64,000 nucleotides of DNA from Pseudoxanthomonas sp. GM95 (GCF_900109775.1 NZ_FOAX01000002.1:310001-374000); one strand, 5' to 3'; counted from the stretch's first letter, positions 49,101 through 57,512 are shown. The notes: a model not told the origin generated them from the letters alone. A program made the numbers and translations.

Positions 49101-51867
49101 CAAGGGCCTGCGCGTGGACCTGGTCATCTGGAACGAGAGCCAGGCCGGCTATCGCCAGCAGCTGCAGGACAGCATCGTGGGCTTGATCGCGGCTGATCCG
49201 GAAGCCAACGTCATGGACCGTCCGGGCGGCATCTTCGTACGCGCCATCGAGCATATCTCGCAGGAGGATCGCATCCTGCTGCAGACCGTGGCCCGGGTGA
49301 TCCTGAGCGACACGCTGGGGACGCTGGACGCGCAGCTTGAGCGACGCCTGCTTGCACGCGTGCAGGTGCCGATGCTGGAGCGGGCACCGCCCATGATGCA
49401 AGGCGCTGTGCCGCACCAAGCCGAGGTCATCGAGCGGGAACGTCCGAAAGCCCCCGATGTTGGCGATCACCATTTCAGCAACGGCCTCGGCGCCTTCTCG
49501 GAGGACGGACGCGAGTACCGCATCGTGCTGGAAGAGGGGCAGCCGACCCCCGCGCCGTGGTGCAACGTGCTGGCCAATGCGCAGTTCGGCACCGTGGTCA
49601 GTGAGAGTGCCGCCGGCTACACCTGGGCCGAGAACGCACACGAGTTTCGCCTGACGCCCTGGCATAACGATCCGGTCGGCGATGTCAGTGGCGAGGCGTT
49701 CTATCTGCGCGATGAAGACAGCAGCCAGGTCTGGTCACCGATGGCGCTGCCCTGTCGCGGGCAGGGGGCCTACGAGGTGCGGCACGGCTTCGGCTACAGC
49801 GTCTACCACCACGTGGAGCAGGGCATCGCGAGCACGCTGTGGGTGTTCGTCGATCTGGAAAAATCGATCAAGTACAGCGTGCTGCAGCTGAAGAACCAGT
49901 CCGGCCGCGCGCGCAGGCTCAGTATCACCGGCTATGTGGAATGGGTGCTGGGCGACAGCCGGGCACGCTCGCATGCGCACGTGATCAGCGAGCTGGACCT
50001 GGCCAGCCAGCTGTTGACCGCGCGCAATCCCTACAACACCGAGTTCGAAGGGCGCGTGGCGTTCTTCGATGTCGATGCGGCGGCACGCAGCGTCACGGCC
50101 GATCGCGTCGAGTTCATCGGCCGCAACGGCGATCTCGCCGCACCGGCGGCGATGCAACGGCAGCGCCTGTCCGGTCGCGTCGGGGCAGGGCTGGATCCCT
50201 GTGGCGCGATCCAGGTGCCGGTCGCGCTGGCGGTGGATCAGTCTTTCGAGACCACCTTCCGTCTGGGCGCGGCTGCGGGGCGCGAGGCTGCGCTCACGTT
50301 GGCCCTGCAGGCACGGGGCGCGAAGGCCTCGCATGCCGCGCTCGCGGCCGTGCGTGCGCATTGGCACGACGTGCTGGGTGCCGTGCAGGTCTCGACGCCA
50401 GATCAGTCCGTGAACCTGCTGGCCAATGGCTGGCTGCTGTATCAGACCATCGCCTGCCGTTACCTGGCGCGCAGTGGCTACTACCAGTCCGGCGGCGCGT
50501 TCGGTTTCCGCGACCAGCTGCAGGACAGCATGGCGATGGTCCACGCGCAGCCGGCCCTGAGCCGTGCGCACCTGCTGCGCAGCGCGGCCCATCAGTTCCT
50601 GCAGGGCGATGTGCAGCACTGGTGGCATCCACCGCAGGATCGTGGCGTGAGAACGCGCTGCTCGGACGATTTCCTGTGGTTGCCGCAGGCGGTGTGCCGC
50701 TACCTGGACGTGACCGATGACGTGGCTGTGCTTGGCGAGCCGGTGGGCTTCATCGATGGACGGCCACTCAACCCGGACGAGGAGTCGTATTACGACCAGC
50801 CGCAGCGCGTGGGCCAGGCGCAGACGCTGTACGCCCACTGCGTCCTGGCGCTGGAGCATGGACTGGCCAGCCTTGGCGGCAAGGGGCTGCCGCTGATTGG
50901 CAGCGGCGACTGGAACGATGGGCTGAATCGCGTCGGCAAAGAGGGCAAGGGCGAAAGCGTGTGGCTGGGCTTCTTCCTCTACGACACCTTGGTGCGCTTC
51001 ACCGCGGTGGCGCGGCGCCGTGGCGATGATGCACTGGCCGCACGTTGCACCACGCAGGCCGACGCCCTGCGCAAGGCGCTGGATGAGCACGGCTGGGACG
51101 GCGGCTGGTATCGCCGCGCCTGGTTCGATGACGGAACCCCGCTGGGATCGACGGAGTCGGAAGAATGCGCGATCGATTCGATCTCGCAGAGCTGGTCGGT
51201 GCTGTCCGGCGTCGCGGCAATGCAGCGCGGCCGGCAGGCGATGGCGGCGATGCACGCGCAGCTGGTCGATGAAGACGCCGGAGTCATCAAGCTGCTGGCG
51301 CCGCCTTTCGATCGCACCACGCACGATCCAGGCTATATCCGCGGCTATGTGCCGGGCGTGCGCGAGAATGGTGGCCAATACACCCATGCCGCGGTCTGGG
51401 CGGCGATGGCTTTCGCCGCACAAGGCGACCCCGCACGCGCCTGGCAGCTGGCCGGCATGATCAATCCGATCGGCCATACGCGCGATGCGACGTCAGCCCA
51501 GCGTTACAAGGTCGAGCCCTACGTGCTGGCCGCCGATGTCTATGCCGTGGAACCCCACATCGGACGTGGCGGCTGGAGTTGGTATACCGGCGCGGCGGGC
51601 TGGATGTACCGGCTGTTGACCGAATCGCTGCTCGGCCTGCATCGCACGGGCGATCGGATGCGGATCACCCCGTGCATCCCCGCGGACTGGCCTGGGTATC
51701 AGCTGCGTTATCGCTTCGGCACGAGCCTCTATGTGATCGACGTGCGCCAGCGTCCGGGCATCCCGGCGCTCATGCTCGATGGCGTGCCGCAGGCCGCGCT
51801 GGATTTCCCCCTGTCCGACGATGGCGCCACCCACGCGGTAACGCTTGGATGGCCTGGAGCGGTGTGA
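43177..51867 (+). CDS. ndvB: Cyclic beta-1,2-glucan synthase
   Basis: About 2,890 residues, the size of Brucella Cgs and Rhizobium NdvB. Start is uncertain among ATGs at 43177, 43198 and 43216; numbering here uses the first. Membrane helices occur near 430-480 and 850-1000. Between them lies the GT84 synthase domain, with DSD at 655-657 and RWVRGDWQ near 803-810. A glucoamylase-like domain follows (SVDSGNLAGHLLTL near 1130; ESGYNTVDTQRNYQYRAFG near 1440; SFMSHHQGMALL near 1530). The last 1,300 residues are a GH94 phosphorylase module with GSGDWNDGLN; D2581 matches the catalytic Asp of GH94. It should initiate, elongate, trim and cyclise periplasmic glucan from UDP-glucose. Confidence 0.92.
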   Translation: MPHRPRHMPPTWRMSGFLAWRSPFRRNARLAQRAQVTDGQQRGQVRAALLGAEQMEALGRALANVHVVHQGAAQELLLARLRSNTLALSAAARSLAHMSADGLRLHPAGEWLLDNYYLVEEQVRAARDHLPRGYSRQLPRLKVGEVIGLPRVYELGQQVIAHGDGQVDAITLSRFIAAYQRIAPLKLGELWAIPIMLRLALIENLRRVADGIMRDGEDHRLANAWSTRLNTTALDDPSALVLVVADLARSQPPVTGAFVAELTRGLQGRGPVVSMASAWIEQWLAAGGQGVEALVHTESQRQAADQVSVSNSIGSLRFLDNMDWREFVETMSVVEQTLGQDPAGIYPRMAFQTRDGYRHAVERLARGAGLDETVVAAAALRLAQRGEDAPQLRAHVGFYLIDAGLPQLRAELQDPGVATLAAAEDGPARRVPLWLYLAPIAAIAVLWSLVLLRGAPVAAPALLWWLSGLLALVASSELGIALVNWVATLSVTPRALPRMDLRLGIPVESRTLVVIPSMLAGRDAIDVLVASLEVHYLANRDAHLHFALLTDFLDAGQQVMPDDQDMLDYTGQQIDQLNQRYAPERGHRFFLLHRPRQWNAAEGCWMGVERKRGKLEALNRLLSTEPFDAQAGQEFLRITGDLTGLSRVRYVITLDSDTQLPRDAAKALVGAMSHPLNVPRLDAAGKVVVAGYGILQPGLGTGMGAGQDTRFARMFGLEPGMDPYTRVVSDVYQDLFGEGSFIGKGIYAVATFEQVLTARFPDNRVLSHDLLEGCYARAGLISDVRLYEGYPQRYAADAKRRARWVRGDWQLLPWLWPWVPTARGYERNPLSWLSRGKLLDNLRRSLVSPAALVLLLVGWLASPMPVRWTLWLLSLWLLPGVLGALYALVRVPEGLGVAHHARQVGLDLRQQLVRTGVTLACLPYEAGMQLAAIGRTLFRMMISGRRLLQWNPSSEVERGLRGGQAEHRLMAGAAVSAVLMLGVVAWRAPGALWVAVPLCAAWSVAPWLMAWLGRTPVAPAGQLVPAQRLFLGRLARRTWAFFESHCTARHHWLPPDNVQEHPVPVVAHRTSPTNIGLSLLANLAAYDLGYLGVSGVIRRVSDTLATLEGLPRHRGHFYNWYDTETLTPLLPRYVSSVDSGNLAGHLLTLRQGLLALVDAPAVSLMVFAGLSDTLGVLRDTLDHPSEAQERALAAFAHTLKAICALPNPSLDQADAALVQLIDQAQVLLDAGLPQDIDEDEPWVARMLQACQAAQLDLRLCAVSPAVTGDGLKPHPLRAVPTLRQLREASTEARLRAWASERIQQLERLAHVAGQLSLMEYDFLYSPAQHLMSIGYNVDERRLDAGHYDLLASEARLGNFVAIAQGKLPQESWFALGRTLTDAGGEPTLLSWSGSMFEYLMPDLVMPSYPQTLLHRTVHGAVQAQIRYGAARDVPWGVSESGYNTVDTQRNYQYRAFGVPGLGLKRGLGQDLVIAPYATAMALMVEPDAACRNLQRLDALGFGGRFGLYEAIDYTPSRVPRGEAHAIVRSFMSHHQGMALLAIDHVLRDAPMQRRFTADPEFQATLLLLQERAPRTGGSFAKGLAEVAERATPPDAGMPLRIHRDPSAPQIAVQLLSNGRYHGMLTSAGGGYSRARDMAVTRWREDSTRDHWGTFCYLRDVGSGTFWSATHQPTCVPVDRYEAIFSDAKAEFKGSHLGYDSHLEIAISAEDDVELRRLRLRNRSRQSRVIEITTYAEVVLAPALSDEAHPAFSNLFVQTELLADKQALLCTRRPRAHDEAQPWMLHLVAVHDADVDAISYETDRARFIGRGQSTRRPAAMTGDGALSDSAGSVLDPIVAIRCRIALAPDQQVQIDMVSGVGAQREACTALIDKYRDRRLADRVFEMALTQSQVTRRQLNASLVDVQLYERLAARVLFIAPELRADAEVLLQNRRGQSALWSHAISGDLPIALLRITDTEHLELVRQMVQAHAYWRLKGLRVDLVIWNESQAGYRQQLQDSIVGLIAADPEANVMDRPGGIFVRAIEHISQEDRILLQTVARVILSDTLGTLDAQLERRLLARVQVPMLERAPPMMQGAVPHQAEVIERERPKAPDVGDHHFSNGLGAFSEDGREYRIVLEEGQPTPAPWCNVLANAQFGTVVSESAAGYTWAENAHEFRLTPWHNDPVGDVSGEAFYLRDEDSSQVWSPMALPCRGQGAYEVRHGFGYSVYHHVEQGIASTLWVFVDLEKSIKYSVLQLKNQSGRARRLSITGYVEWVLGDSRARSHAHVISELDLASQLLTARNPYNTEFEGRVAFFDVDAAARSVTADRVEFIGRNGDLAAPAAMQRQRLSGRVGAGLDPCGAIQVPVALAVDQSFETTFRLGAAAGREAALTLALQARGAKASHAALAAVRAHWHDVLGAVQVSTPDQSVNLLANGWLLYQTIACRYLARSGYYQSGGAFGFRDQLQDSMAMVHAQPALSRAHLLRSAAHQFLQGDVQHWWHPPQDRGVRTRCSDDFLWLPQAVCRYLDVTDDVAVLGEPVGFIDGRPLNPDEESYYDQPQRVGQAQTLYAHCVLALEHGLASLGGKGLPLIGSGDWNDGLNRVGKEGKGESVWLGFFLYDTLVRFTAVARRRGDDALAARCTTQADALRKALDEHGWDGGWYRRAWFDDGTPLGSTESEECAIDSISQSWSVLSGVAAMQRGRQAMAAMHAQLVDEDAGVIKLLAPPFDRTTHDPGYIRGYVPGVRENGGQYTHAAVWAAMAFAAQGDPARAWQLAGMINPIGHTRDATSAQRYKVEPYVLAADVYAVEPHIGRGGWSWYTGAAGWMYRLLTESLLGLHRTGDRMRITPCIPADWPGYQLRYRFGTSLYVIDVRQRPGIPALMLDGVPQAALDFPLSDDGATHAVTLGWPGAV

Positions 51868-52094
51868 TGAGTACGCGCGAATCGCTTGACCGCCAGCTGC
51901 AGGAGCTCGGCGACATGCTGCCCGACTGGCTGGAGAAGCTGCGCCACCCGACGCAGTTCTGGCCACAGTTCGATGCGCTGGCGCAGGGCATCCTCGATGA
52001 CTGCCCCGAGTGCGAACTGCCCTACGTCCGGCGCCGCCTGGCGTTGCTGCTACAGCGGCACGGGCTGGTCAGGCCGGATCAGGCGCAGCCCTGA
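51867..52094 (+). CDS. Small protein coupled to ndvB
   Basis: 75 residues. The ATG overlaps the ndvB stop (TGATG), so it is translated from the same mRNA. It is acidic, soluble and probably helical (ESLDRQLQELGDMLPDWLEK; FDALAQGILDDCPECELPYV). The CPEC pair could bind a metal or form a disulfide. No family name is known to me. The tight coupling suggests a partner or regulator of the glucan synthase. Confidence 0.68.
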   Translation: MSTRESLDRQLQELGDMLPDWLEKLRHPTQFWPQFDALAQGILDDCPECELPYVRRRLALLLQRHGLVRPDQAQP

Positions 52095-52321
52095 CACGGC
52101 ATTGCGTTGCGATGGCGGAGGACGTCGGGTGACCGAACGGTCTGGCGGGTTCGGCGCACGTTCTTCGCATTCCTGGTACGGGATTGCGCGCTGCGCGCTG
52201 GCTTTTCGGGGTCGTTCGCCGGCGGGCCTTGGCCGCACGGAGCTGGCCGATCGGAGCGCAGGCCGAAGGGTCCAAATCCGATGTTGGTGCTAAGCTGTCT
52301 GCGACACCCGGGGCGCGCCGT

Positions 52322-53134
52322 ATGGACATTCGTTTGCGGAACAATGTCCACTCGCTTGGCGAGGGCGATCTCACGCTGATTCTGGCCCACGGGTACGGAT
52401 GCGACCAGAACATGTGGCGCCTGCTGGCGCCTGAACTGCAGCGCAGATTCCGGATCGTCCTGTTCGATTACATGGGCAGCGGCGGGTCGGATCTGAGCCA
52501 GTACGACGCCGAGCGCTACGCGACTCTCGATGGATACGCCGATGACCTGATCGCGGTGGCGCGTGCCGCGGGCGCGGGGCCCTTGGTGCTGGTCGGCCAC
52601 TCGGTCAGTGCCATGGTCGGCCTGATCGCGGATCAGCGGGCGCCTGGTTTGTTTGCCGCGCACGTGATGATTGGCCCTTCGCCGTCCTACATCAATCGAG
52701 GGGACTATGTCGGAGGGTTCGAACGCGCCGATATCGACGAGCTGCTGACGACGCTGGAGGGCAACTACCTGGGATGGGCAGGCGATATGGCGCCGGTCAT
52801 CATGGGCGCGCCTGACCAGCCGGAGCTGACCGACGAGCTCAGAAACAGCTTCTGCAGGACCGATCCGCAGATCGCGGCGAGGTTCGCGCGGGCCACCTTC
52901 CTGGCCAATAACCTTGCCGACCTCCCCAGATTGACCGCGCCCGCCCTAGTGCTTCAGAGCACGGACGACTTCATCGCGCCCGTCTCGGTGGGTGAGTACA
53001 CCAGTCGCACTGTCGCCAATGGCACGCTTCGCCTCGTGGAGAACATTGGCCATTGTCCGCACCTCAGCGCCCCCAAGGCCTGCGCCAGGGAGATCGAGGC
53101 CTTCCTGGGCTCGCTCTCCTTGCCGAAGCGCTGA
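52322..53134 (+). CDS. RsbQ-like alpha/beta hydrolase
   Basis: 270 residues from the ATG at 52322. The fold and triad match RsbQ: S94 in VGHSVSAM, D215 in STDDFIAP and H244 in ENIGHCPH (Bacillus RsbQ uses S96, D219, H247). The oxyanion region is LAHGYGCDQNMW. In Bacillus, RsbQ activates the PAS-phosphatase RsbP under energy stress, probably by making or handling a small hydrophobic ligand; plant KAI2/D14 receptors are homologues. Here the next gene, 7 bp away, encodes a PAS histidine kinase, so the hydrolase probably supplies its PAS ligand. Confidence 0.87.
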   Translation: MDIRLRNNVHSLGEGDLTLILAHGYGCDQNMWRLLAPELQRRFRIVLFDYMGSGGSDLSQYDAERYATLDGYADDLIAVARAAGAGPLVLVGHSVSAMVGLIADQRAPGLFAAHVMIGPSPSYINRGDYVGGFERADIDELLTTLEGNYLGWAGDMAPVIMGAPDQPELTDELRNSFCRTDPQIAARFARATFLANNLADLPRLTAPALVLQSTDDFIAPVSVGEYTSRTVANGTLRLVENIGHCPHLSAPKACAREIEAFLGSLSLPKR

Positions 53135-53141
53135 CGCAGGC

Positions 53142-54323
53142 ATGGTCGTTACTGACGAGGTGATGTTTGCCGGTGCGGCATGCGGACTCGTGCTGACCGA
53201 TGCCAGGGGCATGATCCTCAGGATCAATGGCACCTTCTGCGATTGGCTGGGGTATGAGGCAGGAGCGCTGGAGGGGACGAAGCGGTTTCAGGAGCTGCTG
53301 ACGGTCGGTGCGCGCATCTTCCATCAGACCCATTGGCTACCGTTGATGCAGCTGCAGCACTCGGTCGCGGAGATCAAACTGGATTTCCAGCATCGAGAGG
53401 GAAGGAAAGTCCCAATGCTGGTCAATGCCAGGACGCTGGTCCTGGCCGATGGGCAAATCTGCCACTCCATTTCGGCATCCGTCGCCACGGACCGGGACCG
53501 ATACGAGCGGGAGCTGGTCAAGGCGCGTGCAAGCGCAGAAGAATTGCTGCTGGAGCGGACGCAATTGCAGGCGGAGGCGGACCAGCGCTCGCTGTTCGCC
53601 GAGCAGCTGATCGGGATCGTGAGCCATGATCTTCGCAATCCGCTGACGGCCATCCGCATGGGGACCGAGATGCTGGTCCTGGACGATGTCGATCCCAAGC
53701 GCTTGCGCCTGTCCGAGCGCATCAACCAGTCAGTCGACCGTGCGTTGCTGCTGGTTGAAGACCTGCTGGACTTCACCCTGACCAAGACCGGTCGGGAGAT
53801 GGCGATGAATCGACATGACGTCGATTTCCATCACGTGATCGCCACGGGTGTGGACGAGCTGAGGTTGGCTTTTCGTGGCATTGCCATCGAGCATCGCAGT
53901 GAGGGCGAGGCAGCGGTCAGTGCCGATGCCGAGCGTCTTGTCCGCGTGCTGGGGAACCTCGTGGCCAATGCGGCGCGTTATGGAGATAACAGGGCCGGCA
54001 TCACAGTTCGATCCGTCATTGATGGGGAAACCGCGCGCCTGACAGTCGAAAACAGCGGGGAGCCGATTCCGGAATCCTTAATGCCAAGTTTGTTTCAGGC
54101 GATGACCAGGGGATCCACCCATCACGGTGGCGGCGTAGGTCTGGGTCTATACATCGTGAGCGTGATCGCTTCCGGACACGGTGGTACGACGCTCGTTGCT
54201 TCAGACAGTGTCTCGGGTACGCGTGTGGGAATCGAATTTCCAATCCAGCCTGCAACCGCAGTGGATACATCGAAACAGCCTGACGACGAGATTCAGTGCG
54301 CGTCGTCCAAGGAATCACAATGA
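53142..54323 (+). CDS. PAS-domain sensor histidine kinase
   Basis: 393 residues from the ATG at 53142, no membrane helix, so a cytosolic sensor. The PAS domain (about 5-125) has the RsbP-like segment ARIFHQTHWLPLMQLQ. A coiled coil of about 25 residues leads to HisKA with H162 in SHDLRNP. The ATPase domain carries LVANAARYG (N box) and GGGVGLGLYIV (G box). Where Bacillus RsbP has a PP2C phosphatase, this protein has a kinase. Its stop overlaps the response-regulator start (ATGA), making a three-gene unit with the hydrolase. Confidence 0.9.
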   Translation: MVVTDEVMFAGAACGLVLTDARGMILRINGTFCDWLGYEAGALEGTKRFQELLTVGARIFHQTHWLPLMQLQHSVAEIKLDFQHREGRKVPMLVNARTLVLADGQICHSISASVATDRDRYERELVKARASAEELLLERTQLQAEADQRSLFAEQLIGIVSHDLRNPLTAIRMGTEMLVLDDVDPKRLRLSERINQSVDRALLLVEDLLDFTLTKTGREMAMNRHDVDFHHVIATGVDELRLAFRGIAIEHRSEGEAAVSADAERLVRVLGNLVANAARYGDNRAGITVRSVIDGETARLTVENSGEPIPESLMPSLFQAMTRGSTHHGGGVGLGLYIVSVIASGHGGTTLVASDSVSGTRVGIEFPIQPATAVDTSKQPDDEIQCASSKESQ

Positions 54324-54733
54324 ATACCCTGCGCGCAGGTTCGAACTTGGTAGAAGGCGACAGTCCCGTTCGCGCGAACAAACGCGTCCTGCTGGTGGAG
54401 GACGATCGTCTCATCTCCACGCTGGCCGTCGATCTGCTGGAATATCGCGGCTTGCATGTCGTTGGCCCCGCAGAAACCCTGCAGGTGGCCAAGGAGATGG
54501 CGAGCAACGAGGAGATCGACGCGGCAATCCTTGATGTCAATCTGGGTGCTGAGACCAGCTTCGCGGCAGCCGCCATTCTCAGGGCGCGTGGAATCCCGTT
54601 TTTCTACACGACGGCGCTTGTAAACCTCAGTCACCCAGAAATCGTGCGTGAGACGTCGCTTGCCAAGCCCTACGGCGCAAAGCAGTTCTTTGATGCGCTG
54701 GAGCGGATTCTTGCTGCCAGGGATGCGGCCTGA
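54320..54733 (+). CDS. Single-domain response regulator
   Basis: 137 residues, one receiver domain and no output domain. The phosphoacceptor is D72 in AILDVNLG, the acidic pair is VEDD near 29 and the conserved lysine is in SLAKPYG. A 20-residue non-conserved N-terminus precedes the domain. The ATG overlaps the kinase stop. Without a DNA-binding domain it must act by protein contact or phosphotransfer. Confidence 0.9.
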   Translation: MNTLRAGSNLVEGDSPVRANKRVLLVEDDRLISTLAVDLLEYRGLHVVGPAETLQVAKEMASNEEIDAAILDVNLGAETSFAAAAILRARGIPFFYTTALVNLSHPEIVRETSLAKPYGAKQFFDALERILAARDAA

Positions 54734-54893
54734 CCGCCTGCGCAGCATTTCAACTGCATCTCGCAAGACGCAAGGCATCGAAAGATGCGAGACAACTTGA
54801 ACAAGACGCCTGTTGGTGGCCGGTAGCTGTCGTCACGACGACATGGCAACACCCTGAGAAGGCCTGTTGACGGAAAAACGAGGTGGGCGTTTT

Positions 54894-55088
54894 TTAGACC
54901 CAGCGTGAGCCAGGCACCGACCGCTTGATCATGGTCAACTTCTCGCTGGTCAGCTCTTCAGGCTCTGCTGGGAGCGGGATGCGCACAGCGCCAGTCACAA
55001 GCCAAGGTCCGCCGCTGTGCTCGATGCGTACCGTTGGCGGAAGTGCCAGGATGCGACCAAGCTGGTCGACGAGCTTGAGCAAGGTCAT
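54894..55088 (-). CDS. Hypothetical small protein
   Basis: 64 residues (MTLLKLVDQLGRILALPPTV at the start; VTGAVRIPLPAEPEELT in the middle) with GGAG about ten bases before the ATG at 55088. No family recognised. An AT-rich stem, AAAAACG/CGTTTTT (54874-54894), overlaps its 3' end and could weakly terminate it or the response-regulator transcript. Confidence 0.42.
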   Translation of the reverse strand: MTLLKLVDQLGRILALPPTVRIEHSGGPWLVTGAVRIPLPAEPEELTSEKLTMIKRSVPGSRWV

Positions 55089-55252
55089 CCGCGAGCTCCC
55101 GTATTGGAGGGCTCATTAAGCTACGTGTATCGGGGTGATGGAGGCGTCTCCGAGGCTTCGCTTGCCGGTCCACGACTCCGTACAGATTCACTGTCTCCCT
55201 CCGTTCACAGGCCACGTGGCACCGTCAGTTCACCCCCTGCGCGGACAGCACG

Positions 55253-55747
55253 ATGTGGAAGTTGAGGAGTTGGTTCACGAGTCGGGAGATTCGCCGCGCA
55301 CAGCGGGACCTGATGACGGCACGCCAACTTAGATTCGCAGCGCAACGCAGCGCGGAATCCCAGGTTTTCCGGCTATGGATGGCGGCCCACAAGGGCGAGC
55401 AAAGGTTGGAGGAGCTGGGCCACTCGGCGCCATGCGCGGGGACCTTCGGTTCACTGAAAGGCCATGCTCAAGAGCTGGCAGCTTTTCACGGCGATGCCAG
55501 CCGAGCCGTCGCCCGTATCCGCTCACTCACCGTCCATGGCGTCAACGGCATCTATAAGGGGGCAATCAGCCCTCCGAGCTCCTCCTATCACTTGGAGCTG
55601 GTCGCCGACGAGATGGAGCTGCGTGCGCAACTTATCGATGCGGAGAAGGACGCCCGGAGGTTGGCTGACCACTCGAACCGCCTGTTCGACGAGAATCAGC
55701 GTGATCCACTCGCCGGCGAGTCCCAATCGTTACCCCAACCCGTGTAG
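55253..55747 (+). CDS. Hypothetical helical protein
   Basis: 164 residues from the ATG at 55253 (MWKLRSWFTSREIRRAQRDL). Basic N-terminus, then long charged helices (ESQVFRLWMAAHKGEQRLEE; VADEMELRAQLIDAEKDARR) likely to form coiled coil. No signal peptide or family recognised. Ribosome-binding site is weak. The low information content keeps the call uncertain. Confidence 0.45.
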   Translation: MWKLRSWFTSREIRRAQRDLMTARQLRFAAQRSAESQVFRLWMAAHKGEQRLEELGHSAPCAGTFGSLKGHAQELAAFHGDASRAVARIRSLTVHGVNGIYKGAISPPSSSYHLELVADEMELRAQLIDAEKDARRLADHSNRLFDENQRDPLAGESQSLPQPV

Positions 55748-56219
55748 CGCCGCAGGGTCACTCTTGGCCTGATCAAGGCTAGGCGTCGGAGGAAGCTACA
55801 TCTTCCAGATTCGGAACCTCATTCTGGCTGGCCGGATACGCATCCAATGTCGCCTGATCACCTTGGGGAAATGGTGGAAGAAGAGCGAGCGAGAATCGGA
55901 ATCTGCGGCTGGCGCACGTGGAAGGGGAAGCGAGTAGGCGCCACTGCTCCAGCACCTTCACCCATGTGCCCTGAGCGATGGCCTCGGCAGTGGGGTTTGG
56001 GCGCTGCCAAGGCGGGGAACGATCGCCACGCGCGAGCTTGTGCCCCATGAAGTCAGGCCGGAGCCCAATCCTCATTCACGGTAGTTCGGGCCATCGCGCG
56101 CGCAGTGGACGAGACGCTGGTTCGCCACGAAGCCTACCGATCTGCGCTCGATGCGCGCCAAACGTGAGCGAAGGTCACGACCCTGATGTCAGACTCGGCT
56201 TCCTGATTGGAGGGATGGA
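55748..56219. other. Region without a convincing gene
   Basis: 470 bp ahead of the cardiolipin-synthase-like gene. Short open frames on both strands are Arg/Pro/Ser-rich and lack start signals. It probably contains the promoter of the downstream gene, but no clear -35/-10 pair was identified. A plausible ribosome-binding site (GGAGGG) lies just before 56220. Confidence 0.45.
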
Positions 56220-57512
56220 ATGGCAACAGGGTTTGGGCGGGGCCGCAAGGCATGGACCATCGCAGCCACGGTGCTGCTGACGGGGCTGGGGATCCTTTTC
56301 GCGGTGAACTTTTCGACTCCGGAGAAGAAGCTCGAGCACGTGCCCCGCCATCAGTACGGCGTGGACGATCCCCAGTTCAAGCGCGAGATGTCAGTGCTGC
56401 TGGGACCGACGGTGTTGCCGGGAAACCGCATCACCGTCTTGAACAACGGCAGTGAGATCTTTCCGGCCATGCTCGAGGCGATCGGCTCGGCCAGGCAGAC
56501 CATCACCTTTGAGACCTATATTTACTGGTCGGGCAAGATCGGTCGTCAACTCAGCGACCTGCTCTCGCAGAAGGCACGATCCGGGGTGGCCGTGACCATC
56601 ACCATCGACTGGGCCGGCAGCATCAAGATGGACGAGGACATGCTGGCGCACATGGAGGCCGCTGGCGTGCGGATCCAGCGCTACCGGCCGCTGCGATGGT
56701 ATGACCTGCACCGCATGAACAACCGGACCCATCGCAAGCTGCTGGTGGTCGATGGCCGGATCGGCTTTACAGGCGGAGTCGGCATCGCCGATCAGTGGAT
56801 GGGCCATGCGCAGGATCCTGACCACTGGCGCGACACGCACTTCAAGGTCGAAGGGCCTGTGGTGGCGCAACTGCAGGCCGCCTTCAATGACAACTGGATC
56901 AAGAGCACCGGGCGGGTGCTCAATGGCCCTGATTACTACCCTCGGCTAGATCAGGCCGGGCATAGCGATGCGCAGCTGTTCCTGGCCTCTCCGTCCGGGG
57001 GCAGCGAGAGCATGCACCTGATGTATCTGCTGGCCATCGCGGCGGCCAACAAGCAGATCGATCTGGCGGCCGCGTATTTCGTCCCCGACGCGCTCATTAC
57101 CCAGGCGTTGCTGGACGCCAGCAAGCGGGGGATTCGTATCCGTATCCTGGTGCCGGGACCGCATATCGATTCGGATGCGGTGCGCCTGGCATCAAAGGCC
57201 AGCTGGGAGCCACTACTCAAGGCCGGCGTGGAGTTCAGCGAATACCAGCCCACGATGCTGCATACCAAGCTGCTGATCGTCGATGGCCTGCTGGTGTCGG
57301 TGGGATCGACCAACTTCGACATCCGGTCCTTCCGGCTCAACGACGAGGCCAGCCTCAACGTTTACGACCCTGCATTCGCCGCCGTCATGACGCAGGTATT
57401 CGAGCGTGACCTGAGAAAGGCCACGCCCTACACGCTGGAAGACTGGCGATCGCGGCCCGTGAAGGAAAAGCTCTTCGAGAAGATCGTCCTGCCGATCAAG
57501 TCGCAGCTGTGA
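56220..57512 (+). CDS. Cardiolipin synthase-like phospholipase D protein
   Basis: 430 residues. One N-terminal membrane helix (about 12-32), then two PLD domains with HKD motifs: THRKLLVVDGRIGFTGG near 178 and LHTKLLIVDGLLVSVGSTN near 350. This layout fits the ClsB-type cardiolipin synthases, which join two phosphatidylglycerols or phosphatidylglycerol and another lipid at the inner membrane. A close paralogue lies inverted at 61726-62991, with shared runs such as NNRTHRKLLVVDG and NDNWIKSTGRVL. Substrate is inferred from family. Confidence 0.85.
   Translation: MATGFGRGRKAWTIAATVLLTGLGILFAVNFSTPEKKLEHVPRHQYGVDDPQFKREMSVLLGPTVLPGNRITVLNNGSEIFPAMLEAIGSARQTITFETYIYWSGKIGRQLSDLLSQKARSGVAVTITIDWAGSIKMDEDMLAHMEAAGVRIQRYRPLRWYDLHRMNNRTHRKLLVVDGRIGFTGGVGIADQWMGHAQDPDHWRDTHFKVEGPVVAQLQAAFNDNWIKSTGRVLNGPDYYPRLDQAGHSDAQLFLASPSGGSESMHLMYLLAIAAANKQIDLAAAYFVPDALITQALLDASKRGIRIRILVPGPHIDSDAVRLASKASWEPLLKAGVEFSEYQPTMLHTKLLIVDGLLVSVGSTNFDIRSFRLNDEASLNVYDPAFAAVMTQVFERDLRKATPYTLEDWRSRPVKEKLFEKIVLPIKSQL

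Noticed and set aside
45760-49665. A 1,301-codon open frame on the strand opposite ndvB
   Set aside because: It is the antisense shadow of a GC-rich gene: rich in His, Gln and Arg, no domain motifs, and the sense frame has clear GT84 and GH94 signatures.
55779-56075. 98-codon minus-strand frame upstream of the first cardiolipin-synthase-like gene
   Set aside because: No ribosome-binding site, low-complexity composition and no motif; it may be a decayed fragment but cannot be supported.
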